Assembly (NCBI RefSeq): GCF_022024275.1
Contig: NZ_CP091804.1
Location: forward strand, 2,064,501-2,128,500
Length of the DNA stretch: 64,000 nt
Direction: 5' to 3'
Source of the DNA: Sphingopyxis sp. BSN-002
GTDB taxonomy: Bacteria > Pseudomonadota > Alphaproteobacteria > Sphingomonadales > Sphingomonadaceae
The notes below the pieces were generated by a model. It did not search any database. It saw only the letters and a program-made list of their open reading frames with translations, and was not told the DNA's origin. Each line of letters starts with the position of its first letter. Position 1 is the first letter of the stretch. Positions 8,776-16,306 of this stretch are shown piece after piece. Both the position numbers and the translations under genes were made by a program.

Positions 8776-9750
8776 TCAAATTGTCCTGTTGCGCTCGTAG
8801 ACGTCGAGCCGGTCGCTGCCAAGCAGGCGGCTGTCGGCAAGCCGCCAGCGACCGTGCGCTTCGGCAAGATCGGTCAGACCGATATCGCCGAGCGCGGGCC
8901 TGCCGCTACCGATCAGGATCGGAGCACGATACAGCAGCAGCCGGTCGACGCGATCGGCGGAAAGGAAAGCAGAGGCCGCGCCGGCCCCTCCTTCGACAAG
9001 TACCGAATCGACATCGTCGACGGCCTCGGGCGACGCGACCGCCATCCAGCCGTCAGGGGCGGTGCCCGATGTCAGCAGCAATTTCTTCGGGCTGCGGTCC
9101 TCAAGGCCCGGGAGCCGCACGTCGAGCCTCGGCGCGTCGGCCTCCAGCGTCCCGCGCCCGACGAGAATCGCCTGATGGCGCGCGCGCTCCAGATGGCCGT
9201 GCGCGCGGGCGGGCGCGCCGGTGATCCAGCGGCTCGCCCCGTTCGCCATCGCAATGCAGCCGTCGAGCGAGGTTGCGAGCTTGAGCGTGACGAAGGGTCG
9301 CCCTTCGGCCTGCCGCGTCCACCACGGCGCCATCGCGGCCCGCGCTGCGGCGGGAAGGACATTGAACAGCACCTCGACCCCGGCTGCCTGCAACCGCGCA
9401 ATCCCTTCGCCGTCGGTGCGCGGATCGGGGTCCTGCGCCGCGATCACGACGCGGGCGATACCCGCTGCAATCAGCGAATCGCTGCATGCGGGGCCGCGCG
9501 CGCTTGCGTGGGCGCAGGGCTCGAGGCTGACATAGGCGGTGGCGCCCCGCGCCGTGTCACCGGCGGCGGCAAGCGCGACGGCCTCGGCGTGCGGCCGGCC
9601 GCCCGGCTGCGTCCACCCGCGCGCGACGATTCTGCCCTCGCTGACAATCAGGCATCCGACATTGGGATTGGGCGCCGAGGCGGGGCATCCCCGCCGCGAC
9701 AGCGCAACCGCCGCGGCCATCCAGTCGGCGTCGGCGTGCGGTCGCCGCAT
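8776..9750 (-). CDS. ribD: bifunctional riboflavin biosynthesis deaminase/reductase
   Basis: A 324-residue RibD that deaminates the pyrimidine product of GTP cyclohydrolase II and then reduces its ribosyl side chain. The N-terminal cytidine-deaminase-like domain (about 1 to 140) carries the zinc ligands in GGRPHAEAVAL and SLEPCAHASARGPACSDSL. The C-terminal reductase domain (about 145 to 324) has FVTLKLATSLDGCIAM, WITGAPARAHGHLERAR and SVLVEGGAGAASAFL. The start overlaps the stop of an upstream small membrane-protein gene in ATGA. Confidence 0.97.
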   Translation of the reverse strand: MRRPHADADWMAAAVALSRRGCPASAPNPNVGCLIVSEGRIVARGWTQPGGRPHAEAVALAAAGDTARGATAYVSLEPCAHASARGPACSDSLIAAGIARVVIAAQDPDPRTDGEGIARLQAAGVEVLFNVLPAAARAAMAPWWTRQAEGRPFVTLKLATSLDGCIAMANGASRWITGAPARAHGHLERARHQAILVGRGTLEADAPRLDVRLPGLEDRSPKKLLLTSGTAPDGWMAVASPEAVDDVDSVLVEGGAGAASAFLSADRVDRLLLYRAPILIGSGRPALGDIGLTDLAEAHGRWRLADSRLLGSDRLDVYERNRTI

Positions 9751-10220
9751 CAGGGCTGCGTTTTGGCCGCTGCCGGCGCGCGCGCCGCGCGTTCGGCGAG
9801 CGTCGACCGCGTCTTCGCCGGTTCGGGCTTCTTCATCGCCGCTGCCGCGGCTTCGTCGCCGAGCGTTTCGCGCGTCAGCCGGTCGGCTTCGGTCGAATCA
9901 TATTCGATTCCGAGACCCTTCGCGAGCCGCTGATATTCGGCGCGCGTCTCGGCGTTGCGGAGCGTCGTCTCCTTCGCACGCGCAACCCAGTCGGCGCGAA
10001 TTTCGCCTTCGCTCCGCGTCGTCTTCCAGTTTTCGAAATAGATGATCGACGCCTTCGGCTTCTCGTAGGGGATCAGATATTCCGAAACGCCGTGGAATAT
10101 GACCCACGTCAGCGCGATCGCGACGCCCCAGATCGCCCAGCGATGCGGACGGGGCTCGCGGACATAGCCCCAGAAATCGCTGACGCCGCCGGTGACATCC
10201 CAATTGTTGAACATTCCCAT
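9750..10220 (-). CDS. hypothetical single-pass membrane protein
   Basis: I do not recognise this 156-residue protein. After a short aromatic N-terminus (MFNNWDVTGGVSDFWGYV) there is one transmembrane helix (IWGVAIALTWVIFHGV), then a charged, probably helical region of about 100 residues and a lysine/proline/alanine-rich tail. It heads the operon that continues with ribD, ribE and another small membrane protein. Three nearby starts are possible (GTG 10226, ATG 10220, ATG 10214), none with a good ribosome-binding site. A CTAGAT box ends a few bases upstream, so the message may be nearly leaderless. The membrane anchor plus a coil looks structural rather than enzymatic. Confidence 0.7.
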   Translation of the reverse strand: MGMFNNWDVTGGVSDFWGYVREPRPHRWAIWGVAIALTWVIFHGVSEYLIPYEKPKASIIYFENWKTTRSEGEIRADWVARAKETTLRNAETRAEYQRLAKGLGIEYDSTEADRLTRETLGDEAAAAAMKKPEPAKTRSTLAERAARAPAAAKTQP

Positions 10221-10345
10221 GCGCACAATCTAGGCGATGTCGGCGCGATTTGCGAGAGGCGCGTCAGGGCAGGGCGATTGCGCATGGTGCACGCTGATAA
10301 CGTTATCGATTGCAAAAAATGCAATAGCGGATGCTCATTTCGCAG

Positions 10346-10439
10346 TTGCAGCATTCATTGTGCAGTGCAATAACACACTTGCCTTTTAGGCATCCTCTCC
10401 CAAAACTTTCACGGGCCACCTTCGGGTGGCCCTTTTTTT
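10346..10439 (+). ncRNA. candidate small RNA ending in an orphan intrinsic terminator
   Basis: No coding gene lies on the plus strand between 7802 and 12861, yet 10413-10439 is a textbook plus-strand terminator. Ahead of it are a possible promoter (TTGCAG at 10346, CAATAA at 10368, 16-base spacing), a small hairpin GCCT-TTT-AGGC at 10381-10391, and a single-stranded CU-rich stretch ATCCTCTCCCAAAACTTTCAC. A transcript of about 60 bases would therefore have hairpin, CU-rich linker and terminator. The TCCTCTCCC motif could pair with Shine-Dalgarno sequences, as in several alphaproteobacterial small RNAs. The family and exact 5' end are unknown. In the rest of this 290-base gap I see nothing coding. 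Confidence 0.5.
10413..10439 (+). terminator. rho-independent terminator
   Basis: Perfect eight-base arms GGGCCACC and GGTGGCCC enclose a TTCG tetraloop and are followed by seven T residues on the plus strand. The minus-strand reading lacks a T run after the stem, so it is oriented for a plus-strand transcript, which supports the small RNA call. Confidence 0.85.
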
Positions 10440-10509
10440 GGCCTTTTTGGCCAAAATCCTGAGTATTTCGGTCGAGAAATACGATCCGGTTCGAATCGGC
10501 CGGTGCGAA

Positions 10510-10971
10510 TCAGGCCTGAACCGGCGTCCGCGATTCGAATCGCCGCACTTCGGCGATGAAACTTCCCGGCAATGGCGTTGGCTGGCCGCTGTCCGAATCG
10601 ATATGGGCGTAGCTGATCTCGATATCGGTCAGCCGTTCATTCCCGCGGAAAATACCACAATGAAGCGTGAAGCTCGTCCGCCCGAAGGCGCTGACCCGCG
10701 CCGCGATCGTGATCAGCTCGTCGAGCCGCGCCGGCGCATGATAGTCGATTTCGCAATGCGTTTCGCGAATATCTGTACCATATTGGTGAAAATAGGGCCC
10801 GGGCTGCCCCTCACCGAGCGCACGAAAATATTCGGTCACTCCGATATCGGCATAGACCAGATAATTGCCGTTGAAGACGATGTTCTGGCCGTCGATCTCG
10901 TTGAAGCGCACGCGCACGCGCTCCTGCACGCGGAAATCGGCGAGCGGCACATTGCTGCGGGTGTCGGTCAT
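10510..10971 (-). CDS. acyl-CoA thioesterase, hotdog fold (4HBT family)
   Basis: A 153-residue single hotdog-domain thioesterase related to YbgC and 4-hydroxybenzoyl-CoA thioesterase. The signature VRFNEIDGQNIVFNGNYLVYAD carries the catalytic aspartate in the position expected for this family, and HCEIDYHAPARLDELI with SFTLHCGIFR form the later strands. It would hydrolyse an acyl- or aroyl-CoA; the substrate is not predictable. The chosen ATG at 10971 overlaps the stop of the aminopeptidase gene in ATGA; a longer frame upstream runs inside that gene and is unlikely. Confidence 0.88.
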   Translation of the reverse strand: MTDTRSNVPLADFRVQERVRVRFNEIDGQNIVFNGNYLVYADIGVTEYFRALGEGQPGPYFHQYGTDIRETHCEIDYHAPARLDELITIAARVSAFGRTSFTLHCGIFRGNERLTDIEISYAHIDSDSGQPTPLPGSFIAEVRRFESRTPVQA

Positions 10972-12794
10972 GCGGCGAGCGCAGCCGGTGTCCGGTCGAG
11001 CGGCGCGCACGCGGCTTCGAGCCAGGCGCGCTCGTCGCCCGCCATTCCCGCGCCGAGCTTCGCCAGCACATCGGCATGGTAGGCATCGAGCCAGTCGGCC
11101 TCGGCGGGCGACAGCAGCGCCACATCGACCAGATTCTGCGCGATCGGCGCAAAGGTAATCGTCTCGAAACCGAGCATATCCTCCTCGGCCCCCGCAATGC
11201 TCTGCGGCTCGACGACGACGAGATTTTCGATGCGGATGCCGAAATGACCCGCCTTGTAATAGCCGGGCTCGTTCGAGAGGATCATGCCGGCGTGCAGCGG
11301 CTCCTCGGTTCCCGCCTGCCCGCCCGAGGGCTTCGCGATGCGCTGCGGTCCTTCGTGGACTGCCAGATAGGTGCCGACGCCGTGGCCGGTGCCATGCGCA
11401 TAATCGACGCCGTCGGCCCAGAGATATTGCCGCGCGAGAATGTCGAGCTGGCTGCCGCGCGTGCCCTTGGGGAAGCGTGCGACCGCAAGCGCGATATGGC
11501 CCTTCAGCACCTGCGTGAAGCGGCGGCGCATCTCGGCGGTCGGCGTGCCGATCGCGATGGTGCGCGTGATGTCGGTCGTGCCGTCGTCATATTGCCCGCC
11601 CGAATCGACCAGATAGAGCGTGCCCGTCTCGATCGCGCGATTGGTCGTTTCGTCGACCTTGTAATGCGGCAGTGCGCCGTTCGGACCCGCGGCCGAGATG
11701 GTATCGAACGACAAATCCCGGAGATCGCCATTCTCGTCACGAAATTCCCGGAGCTTCGCCGCCGCGCCGAGCTCGTCGAGATTCCCCTCGGGCGCGACCT
11801 CTTCCATCCATTTCAGGAAACGCGCGACCGCGACTCCGTCACGGACATGCGCGACGCGCGTGCCATTGAGTTCGGTGTCGTTCTTGATCGCCTTGGGCAG
11901 CACCGCCGGGTCGCGGTGACGCTCGATCTTCGCGCCCGCAGCTTCGAGCGCGGTGAAGATCGCCGCAACCGCGCGGTCGGGATCGACCGCCACGCTCTTG
12001 CCCGACAGATCGGCAAGCGCCGCCTCGAACGCATCGCGGTCGTGGATCCGGACGCTGTTGCCGAGATGCGCGCGCACCGCGTCGGTGACCTTCTCGGGGG
12101 CGATGAACAGATCGGCGGTCGCATCGGCGTGGAGCAGCGCGAAGGCCAGCCCGACGGGCGTGTGGCTGACGTCGGTGCCGCGGATGTTGAAGGTCCACGC
12201 GATCGAATCGAGCGCGGTCATGACCGTCGTGTCGAGACCCTTCACCTTCAGCCAGTCGGCGATCACCTCGCGCTTCTCGACCGCGCTCTGGCCAGCCAAT
12301 GCCGCGTCATGCACCGTCACCACCGCGTCGCTCGGCGCGGGCTGGTCGTCCCACGCGGCGTCGAGCGGGTTTGGGGTCACCGCAACGAGGCTCGCGCCCT
12401 TCGCCACGAGCGCCTTCTCCAGCCCGCGCGCCCAGTCGATGCTGTGGAGCCACGGGTCGTAACCGACCTTCTGCCCCGCGCTGACATTGGCCCCCAGCCA
12501 TTCGGTAACGCTCGACTGCGGCACACCGACATAGTCGAACAACGCGCCATCGACCTGATCGCGCACCTGCACCGTATAGCGTCCGTCGACGAACACCGCA
12601 GCTTTCGCGGGCAGCACCGCCGCGGTTCCGGCCGAGCCGCCGAAGCCCGTCAGCCACGCCATGCGCTGGGCATAGGCGCCGACATATTCGCTCATATGTT
12701 CGTCGCTGATCGGCACGACGAAGCCATCGAGGCCGCGCGCCTTCAGTTCTGCGCGGACGCGGGCGAGACGTTCTGCATGGACGGGGGTGGACAT
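10968..12794 (-). CDS. aminopeptidase P family protein (M24 metallopeptidase)
   Basis: A 608-residue Xaa-Pro aminopeptidase of the long, eukaryote-like APP1 type. It has two creatinase-like N-terminal domains (residues 1 to about 300), the pita-bread M24 catalytic domain (about 310 to 540) and a C-terminal extension. Metal ligands are visible as DSGGQYDDGTTDITRT (two Asp), GTGHGVGTYLAVHEGP (His), MILSNEPGYY (Glu) and LGFETITFAP (Glu). The start has AAGGAAC seven bases upstream. It is cytoplasmic, with no signal peptide, and is co-translated with the thioesterase. Confidence 0.94.
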   Translation of the reverse strand: MSTPVHAERLARVRAELKARGLDGFVVPISDEHMSEYVGAYAQRMAWLTGFGGSAGTAAVLPAKAAVFVDGRYTVQVRDQVDGALFDYVGVPQSSVTEWLGANVSAGQKVGYDPWLHSIDWARGLEKALVAKGASLVAVTPNPLDAAWDDQPAPSDAVVTVHDAALAGQSAVEKREVIADWLKVKGLDTTVMTALDSIAWTFNIRGTDVSHTPVGLAFALLHADATADLFIAPEKVTDAVRAHLGNSVRIHDRDAFEAALADLSGKSVAVDPDRAVAAIFTALEAAGAKIERHRDPAVLPKAIKNDTELNGTRVAHVRDGVAVARFLKWMEEVAPEGNLDELGAAAKLREFRDENGDLRDLSFDTISAAGPNGALPHYKVDETTNRAIETGTLYLVDSGGQYDDGTTDITRTIAIGTPTAEMRRRFTQVLKGHIALAVARFPKGTRGSQLDILARQYLWADGVDYAHGTGHGVGTYLAVHEGPQRIAKPSGGQAGTEEPLHAGMILSNEPGYYKAGHFGIRIENLVVVEPQSIAGAEEDMLGFETITFAPIAQNLVDVALLSPAEADWLDAYHADVLAKLGAGMAGDERAWLEAACAPLDRTPAALAA

Positions 12795-12860
12795 GCGCTG
12801 TTCCTTGTTCCTACATCACAGCAATCCTGCCCGGTCGGGGCGATGCTGCGGGGGTTTTCT

Positions 12861-15014
12861 ATGCGCGCTATTTGGATGTTTCTGGCCGCAATTACCACCC
12901 CGCTTGTCGCAGCCCCGAGCGCCTTCGCCGAAGAGAAAGAGACCCAATTGACCAACACCCCGACCGCCCCGGTCGCCGACAAGCGACCGCACGAACTGAC
13001 GATGCATGGCGAGACATTGTCCGATCCGTATTTCTGGCTGCGCGACCAGAGCTATCCGGTCGTCGATGACGAGGACATCCTCGCCTATGTGAAGGCCGAG
13101 AATGCCTATTTCGACGCGACGATGAAGCCGCATGCGAAACTGGTCGAGACCTTGTTCCAGGAGATGAAGGGCCGGATCAAGGAAGCCGATTCGAGCGTGC
13201 CGCAGAAGGATGGCGACTGGGTTTACTGGGTCGAATATGAGGAAGGCGCCGAGTACAAGAAATGGTACCGGAGGCCCGTCGCGGGCGGCGAGGCGCAGCT
13301 GATCCTCGACGAGGTCGCAATGGCCGAAGGCAAGGAATATTTCCGCCTCGCCGAACTGTCGATCAGCCCCGACGGCAAACTGATGGCCTACTCGTTCGAC
13401 GACAATGGCTCGGAACGCTTCGAGGCGCGCATCCGCAATCTGGAGACGGGCGAGCAACTGCCCGACGTCATTCCCGGCACGCTGTCGTCGCTGGTCTGGA
13501 CGTCGGGCAATGACGCGATCCTCTATGGCCTCGCGAACGAGAACTGGCGCACCGACAATGTCCGGCTGCACAAGCTCGGCACCCCCGTCACGCACGACAA
13601 ATTGCTCTACAAGGAGGCCGACATCGGTTTCGGGGTCGGGATCGGGAAGACCGCGGCCGACAATTATATCGTGATCGCGACGGGCGATAACGAGACGAGC
13701 GAGGTCTATCTGCTCCCCGCCGACAATCCGGAAGCCCCCATGCAGCTCGTCGCGGCGCGCCAGAAGGGCCGCGAGTATAGCGTCGATGAACGCGACGGCA
13801 CGCTCTACATCCACACCAACGACGAGCATCCGAACTTCCGCATCGCGACCGCGAGCGTGAAGGATCCCGGCAAGTGGACGACGCTCATCCCGGGATCGGA
13901 TCACAGCTACATCACCGGCCTGTCGGTGTTCCGCGACTATTTCGTCGTCGAAAGCCGCGAGGACGGGCTCGATCAGGTCGATATCCGCAAATATGACGCC
14001 CCGCTGACCCCCGGCCGGATCAAATTCCCTGAGGCCACCTATGTGGCGGGTCTCGGCGACAACCCCGAATATCATCAGGACAAGCTCAGGCTCGACTATG
14101 AATCGATGGTCACGCCCGACACCGTCTACGACTATGATCTGGCGAGCGGGAAGCTCGAGACGCTGAAGGTGCAGGAAATCCCGTCAGGTTACGATGCGAC
14201 ACAATATGTAACCGAACGGGTTAGCCTTCCGAGCCGCGACGGCAAGACGATGATCCCCGCCTCGCTCGTCTACAAGAAGGGGACGAAGCTCGACGGCAGC
14301 GCCCCGATGCATCTCTATGCTTATGGATCCTACGGCTACCGCGTCCCGCCGGGCTTCTCGACGACGCGGCTCAGCCTCGTCGATCGCGGGATGATCTATG
14401 CGATCGCGCATGTCCGCGGCGGCGACGACCTCGGCCGCGGCTGGTATCTCGCGGGCAAGACGACCGAGCGCAAGAACACGTTCAACGACTTCATCGACGT
14501 CGCGAAGGGCCTGATCGCGAAGAAATACACCAGCGCCGGCAAGATTTCGGTCGAGGGCCGCTCGGCGGGCGGACAGGTGATGGGCGTGATCTATAACGAG
14601 GCGCCCGAACTCTGGGGCGCGGTGCTCGCGGGCGTGCCCTTCGTCGACGTCATCAACACGATGGTCGACGAAACGCTGCCGCTGACACCCGGCGAATGGC
14701 CCGAATGGGGCAATCCGATCACCGACAAGGCCGCGTTCGACTATATGCTGAGCTACAGCCCCTACGACAATGTCACCGCAAAGGCCTATCCGCCGATGCT
14801 GGTGTCGGCGGGCCTCAACGACCCGCGCGTCACCTATTGGGAGCCCGCCAAATGGGTCGCAAAGCTCCGCGCGACGCGCACCAATGATTCGACCTTGCTG
14901 CTGCGCACCAACATGGGCGCGGGCCACGGCGGCAAATCGGGCCGCTGGGGCGCACTGCACGAGGACGCCGAGGAGTTCGCCTTCGTGCTGACGCAGCTGG
15001 GGATCGAGAAGTAG
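12861..15014 (+). CDS. secreted S9 family peptidase (oligopeptidase B / prolyl oligopeptidase type)
   Basis: A 717-residue serine peptidase of clan SC. A signal peptide is visible (MRAIWMFLAAITTPLVAAP, cleavage likely after SAFA), so it acts in the periplasm or outside. The seven-bladed propeller spans about residues 90 to 430, starting after SDPYFWLRDQSYP. The alpha/beta-hydrolase domain follows, with the catalytic serine in VEGRSAGGQVMG, the aspartate in SAGLNDPRVTYWEP and the histidine in MGAGHGGKSGRW. The PYFWLRD and AGLNDPRV forms point to the oligopeptidase B branch, which cuts after Lys/Arg. ATG 12861 has GGGGG eight bases upstream; ATG 12843 in the same frame is an alternative. It is divergent from the aminopeptidase gene, suggesting peptide scavenging. 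Confidence 0.92.
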   Translation: MRAIWMFLAAITTPLVAAPSAFAEEKETQLTNTPTAPVADKRPHELTMHGETLSDPYFWLRDQSYPVVDDEDILAYVKAENAYFDATMKPHAKLVETLFQEMKGRIKEADSSVPQKDGDWVYWVEYEEGAEYKKWYRRPVAGGEAQLILDEVAMAEGKEYFRLAELSISPDGKLMAYSFDDNGSERFEARIRNLETGEQLPDVIPGTLSSLVWTSGNDAILYGLANENWRTDNVRLHKLGTPVTHDKLLYKEADIGFGVGIGKTAADNYIVIATGDNETSEVYLLPADNPEAPMQLVAARQKGREYSVDERDGTLYIHTNDEHPNFRIATASVKDPGKWTTLIPGSDHSYITGLSVFRDYFVVESREDGLDQVDIRKYDAPLTPGRIKFPEATYVAGLGDNPEYHQDKLRLDYESMVTPDTVYDYDLASGKLETLKVQEIPSGYDATQYVTERVSLPSRDGKTMIPASLVYKKGTKLDGSAPMHLYAYGSYGYRVPPGFSTTRLSLVDRGMIYAIAHVRGGDDLGRGWYLAGKTTERKNTFNDFIDVAKGLIAKKYTSAGKISVEGRSAGGQVMGVIYNEAPELWGAVLAGVPFVDVINTMVDETLPLTPGEWPEWGNPITDKAAFDYMLSYSPYDNVTAKAYPPMLVSAGLNDPRVTYWEPAKWVAKLRATRTNDSTLLLRTNMGAGHGGKSGRWGALHEDAEEFAFVLTQLGIEK

Positions 15015-15044
15015 GGCGCAATCAGGCTTCGGCCAACGGCCGGA

Positions 15045-15386
15045 CTAGACGTCCTTGCCCAGTCGTTGAAGCCACGCCTTGGCCTGCTTGGGTTCGCCCG
15101 GAGCGTTCGTCGAGACGGGCCCGCGCGATGCCTCGAACTCTCCGTGCAACGAGAAGGGCTGCAACCCGAGTTGATCGCGCATCTGATCGATTTCGTCGCC
15201 CCTGTCGTACAGATCCGTAACGACGGGCTCCCATTTGGCACTGGCCGCTCGGTCTTTGTTATGCCCAAACAGACCCCACGAGCCAGCCGCGACCCGACGC
15301 AACGCGTCCATCAGGACAGCCTCATATTCGGCTTCCAGTTCGATACGACGGGCATCGAGGCGTTCAAGGCGATCCGCCCTGCTCAT
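15045..15386 (-). CDS. hypothetical protein, probably helical
   Basis: A 113-residue soluble protein of unknown function. The first 40 residues (ADRLERLDARRIELEAEYEAV) look like an amphipathic coiled coil, followed by a Gly/Trp turn (AAGSWGLFGHNKD) and a second acidic helix (EIDQMRDQLG). It starts at an ATG that overlaps the stop of the upstream HAD gene, so it is probably co-translated with it. I do not recognise a named family. Confidence 0.72.
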   Translation of the reverse strand: MSRADRLERLDARRIELEAEYEAVLMDALRRVAAGSWGLFGHNKDRAASAKWEPVVTDLYDRGDEIDQMRDQLGLQPFSLHGEFEASRGPVSTNAPGEPKQAKAWLQRLGKDV

Positions 15387-15997
15387 CAAGCAGGCAAGTA
15401 TCCGCGCGCGGTCAGGTCGACTTCCAGCGTCGCCGCGTCGACGAACCGGTGCCCAGCGATACCAACCGATTCGGCGCCTTCGATATTCTTCGCGACGTCG
15501 TCGATGAAGATCGCGCCCGCGGGGTCGATGCCGAATCGCTCGATCGCGAGGTGGTAGATCGCGGGGTCGGGCTTCATCAGCTTTTCGGTACCCGACACGA
15601 CGATGTCGCGAAAACGGTCGAAGACCGGCTGGGTCGGGCGAAAGCCTTCCCAGAATTCATGCCCGAAATTGGTGATCGCGAACAGCGGCACACCCGCCTC
15701 ATCGAGCCGCTCGACCAGTTCGAGGCTGCCCGGCATCGGCCCGGGTATCGTCTCGTTGAAGCGCGCCGCATAGGCGTCGATCAGCGCGTCGTGCCCCGGA
15801 AATTCGGCTTTCAGCTCGGGCAGCATCTCGGCGAGCGGGCGGCCGGCATCGTGCTGGAAGTGCCACTGCGGCGTCACGACATGCGTCACGAACCATTCGA
15901 GCTCTTCCCTGTCGTCGATCAGCTTGGCGAACAGATAGCGCAGATCCCAGTCGAACAGGACGCGGCCGACGTCGAAGATCACGCTCTGGCGAATCAT
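15386..15997 (-). CDS. HAD-IA family hydrolase (YihX-like phosphatase)
   Basis: A 203-residue haloacid dehalogenase-type phosphatase. Motif I is SVIFDVGRVLFDWD, motif II LFAITN, motif III the lysine in EKLMKPDPAIY, and motif IV IFIDDVAKNIEGA. The residue two after the nucleophile is Gly rather than the usual Asp, as also found in the YihX glucose-1-phosphatase subgroup, so this is a subgroup mark and not decay. The ATG at 15997 has GGAGG four bases upstream; a GTG five codons earlier lies before that site. The substrate is unknown. Confidence 0.88.
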   Translation of the reverse strand: MIRQSVIFDVGRVLFDWDLRYLFAKLIDDREELEWFVTHVVTPQWHFQHDAGRPLAEMLPELKAEFPGHDALIDAYAARFNETIPGPMPGSLELVERLDEAGVPLFAITNFGHEFWEGFRPTQPVFDRFRDIVVSGTEKLMKPDPAIYHLAIERFGIDPAGAIFIDDVAKNIEGAESVGIAGHRFVDAATLEVDLTARGYLPA

Positions 15998-16066
15998 GGG
16001 GCCTCCGGACACGCGAAAGCGCCGCCGGAAGCATCCGACGGCGTTACGCTGACTTGCAAATGCACG

Positions 16067-16082
16067 CGGGACATATGTCCCG
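16067..16082. repeat. 16-base perfect palindrome between rpmJ and the HAD gene
   Basis: CGGGACATATGTCCCG is a perfect palindrome 10 bases downstream of the rpmJ stop and 70 bases upstream of the HAD start codon. It may be an operator for the HAD gene. Separately, an imperfect hairpin (CCGCCGGA-AGCA-TCCGACGG, 16022-16041) lies nearer the HAD gene and could end the rpmJ transcript, though it has only a weak T run. No regulator can be named. Confidence 0.4.
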
Positions 16083-16091
16083 ACAGGGTGA

Positions 16092-16217
16092 TTAGCCCTG
16101 GCGCGCCTTGAAGCGGCGGTTGGTCTTGTTGATCACATAGGTGCGGCCACGACGACGGATGACGCGGTTATCCCGGTGGCGGTCCTTCAGCGACTTCAGG
16201 CTGTTGCGAATCTTCAT
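16092..16217 (-). CDS. rpmJ: 50S ribosomal protein L36, zinc-free type
   Basis: A 41-residue gene. The product starts [19 protein letters not shown] and ends [12 protein letters not shown], which is the longer L36 form. It has no cysteine, so it lacks the zinc ribbon of the classical 37-residue form. L36 binds 23S rRNA late in 50S assembly. It is transcribed alone from a TTGACT-type promoter after rpoN, away from the ribosomal clusters, which is normal for this type. Confidence 0.97.
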   Translation of the reverse strand: MKIRNSLKSLKDRHRDNRVIRRRGRTYVINKTNRRFKARQG

Positions 16218-16259
16218 GATCTCTGTCCGTAAATCTTGGCGTATTGACGCGAAGCGGCG

Positions 16260-16288
16260 CAACTATGGGGAAGCGGTCCGAAAGTCAA
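16260..16288 (-). promoter_or_regulatory. candidate sigma-70 promoter of rpmJ
   Basis: On the minus strand TTGACT (16288-16283) is followed after exactly 17 bases by TAGTTG (16265-16260). A start site would fall about 35 bases before the rpmJ ATG. It lies in the gap after rpoN, so rpmJ need not depend on read-through. Confidence 0.5.
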
Positions 16289-16306
16289 CCGCCTTTCCGG
16301 CCAAAA

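Noticed and set aside
10221..10345. Possible FMN riboswitch ahead of the ribD operon
   Set aside because: None of the conserved RFN-element segments could be found on the minus strand upstream of this operon.
10488..10497. GGTTCGAATC resembling a tRNA T-loop
   Set aside because: The flanking bases do not form the T stem, and no acceptor or anticodon arms can be folded around it.
11076..12860. A very long plus-strand open frame continuing into the S9 peptidase
   Set aside because: The first 1.8 kb is antisense to the aminopeptidase P gene, which has full family motifs. The real peptidase starts at its signal peptide near 12861.
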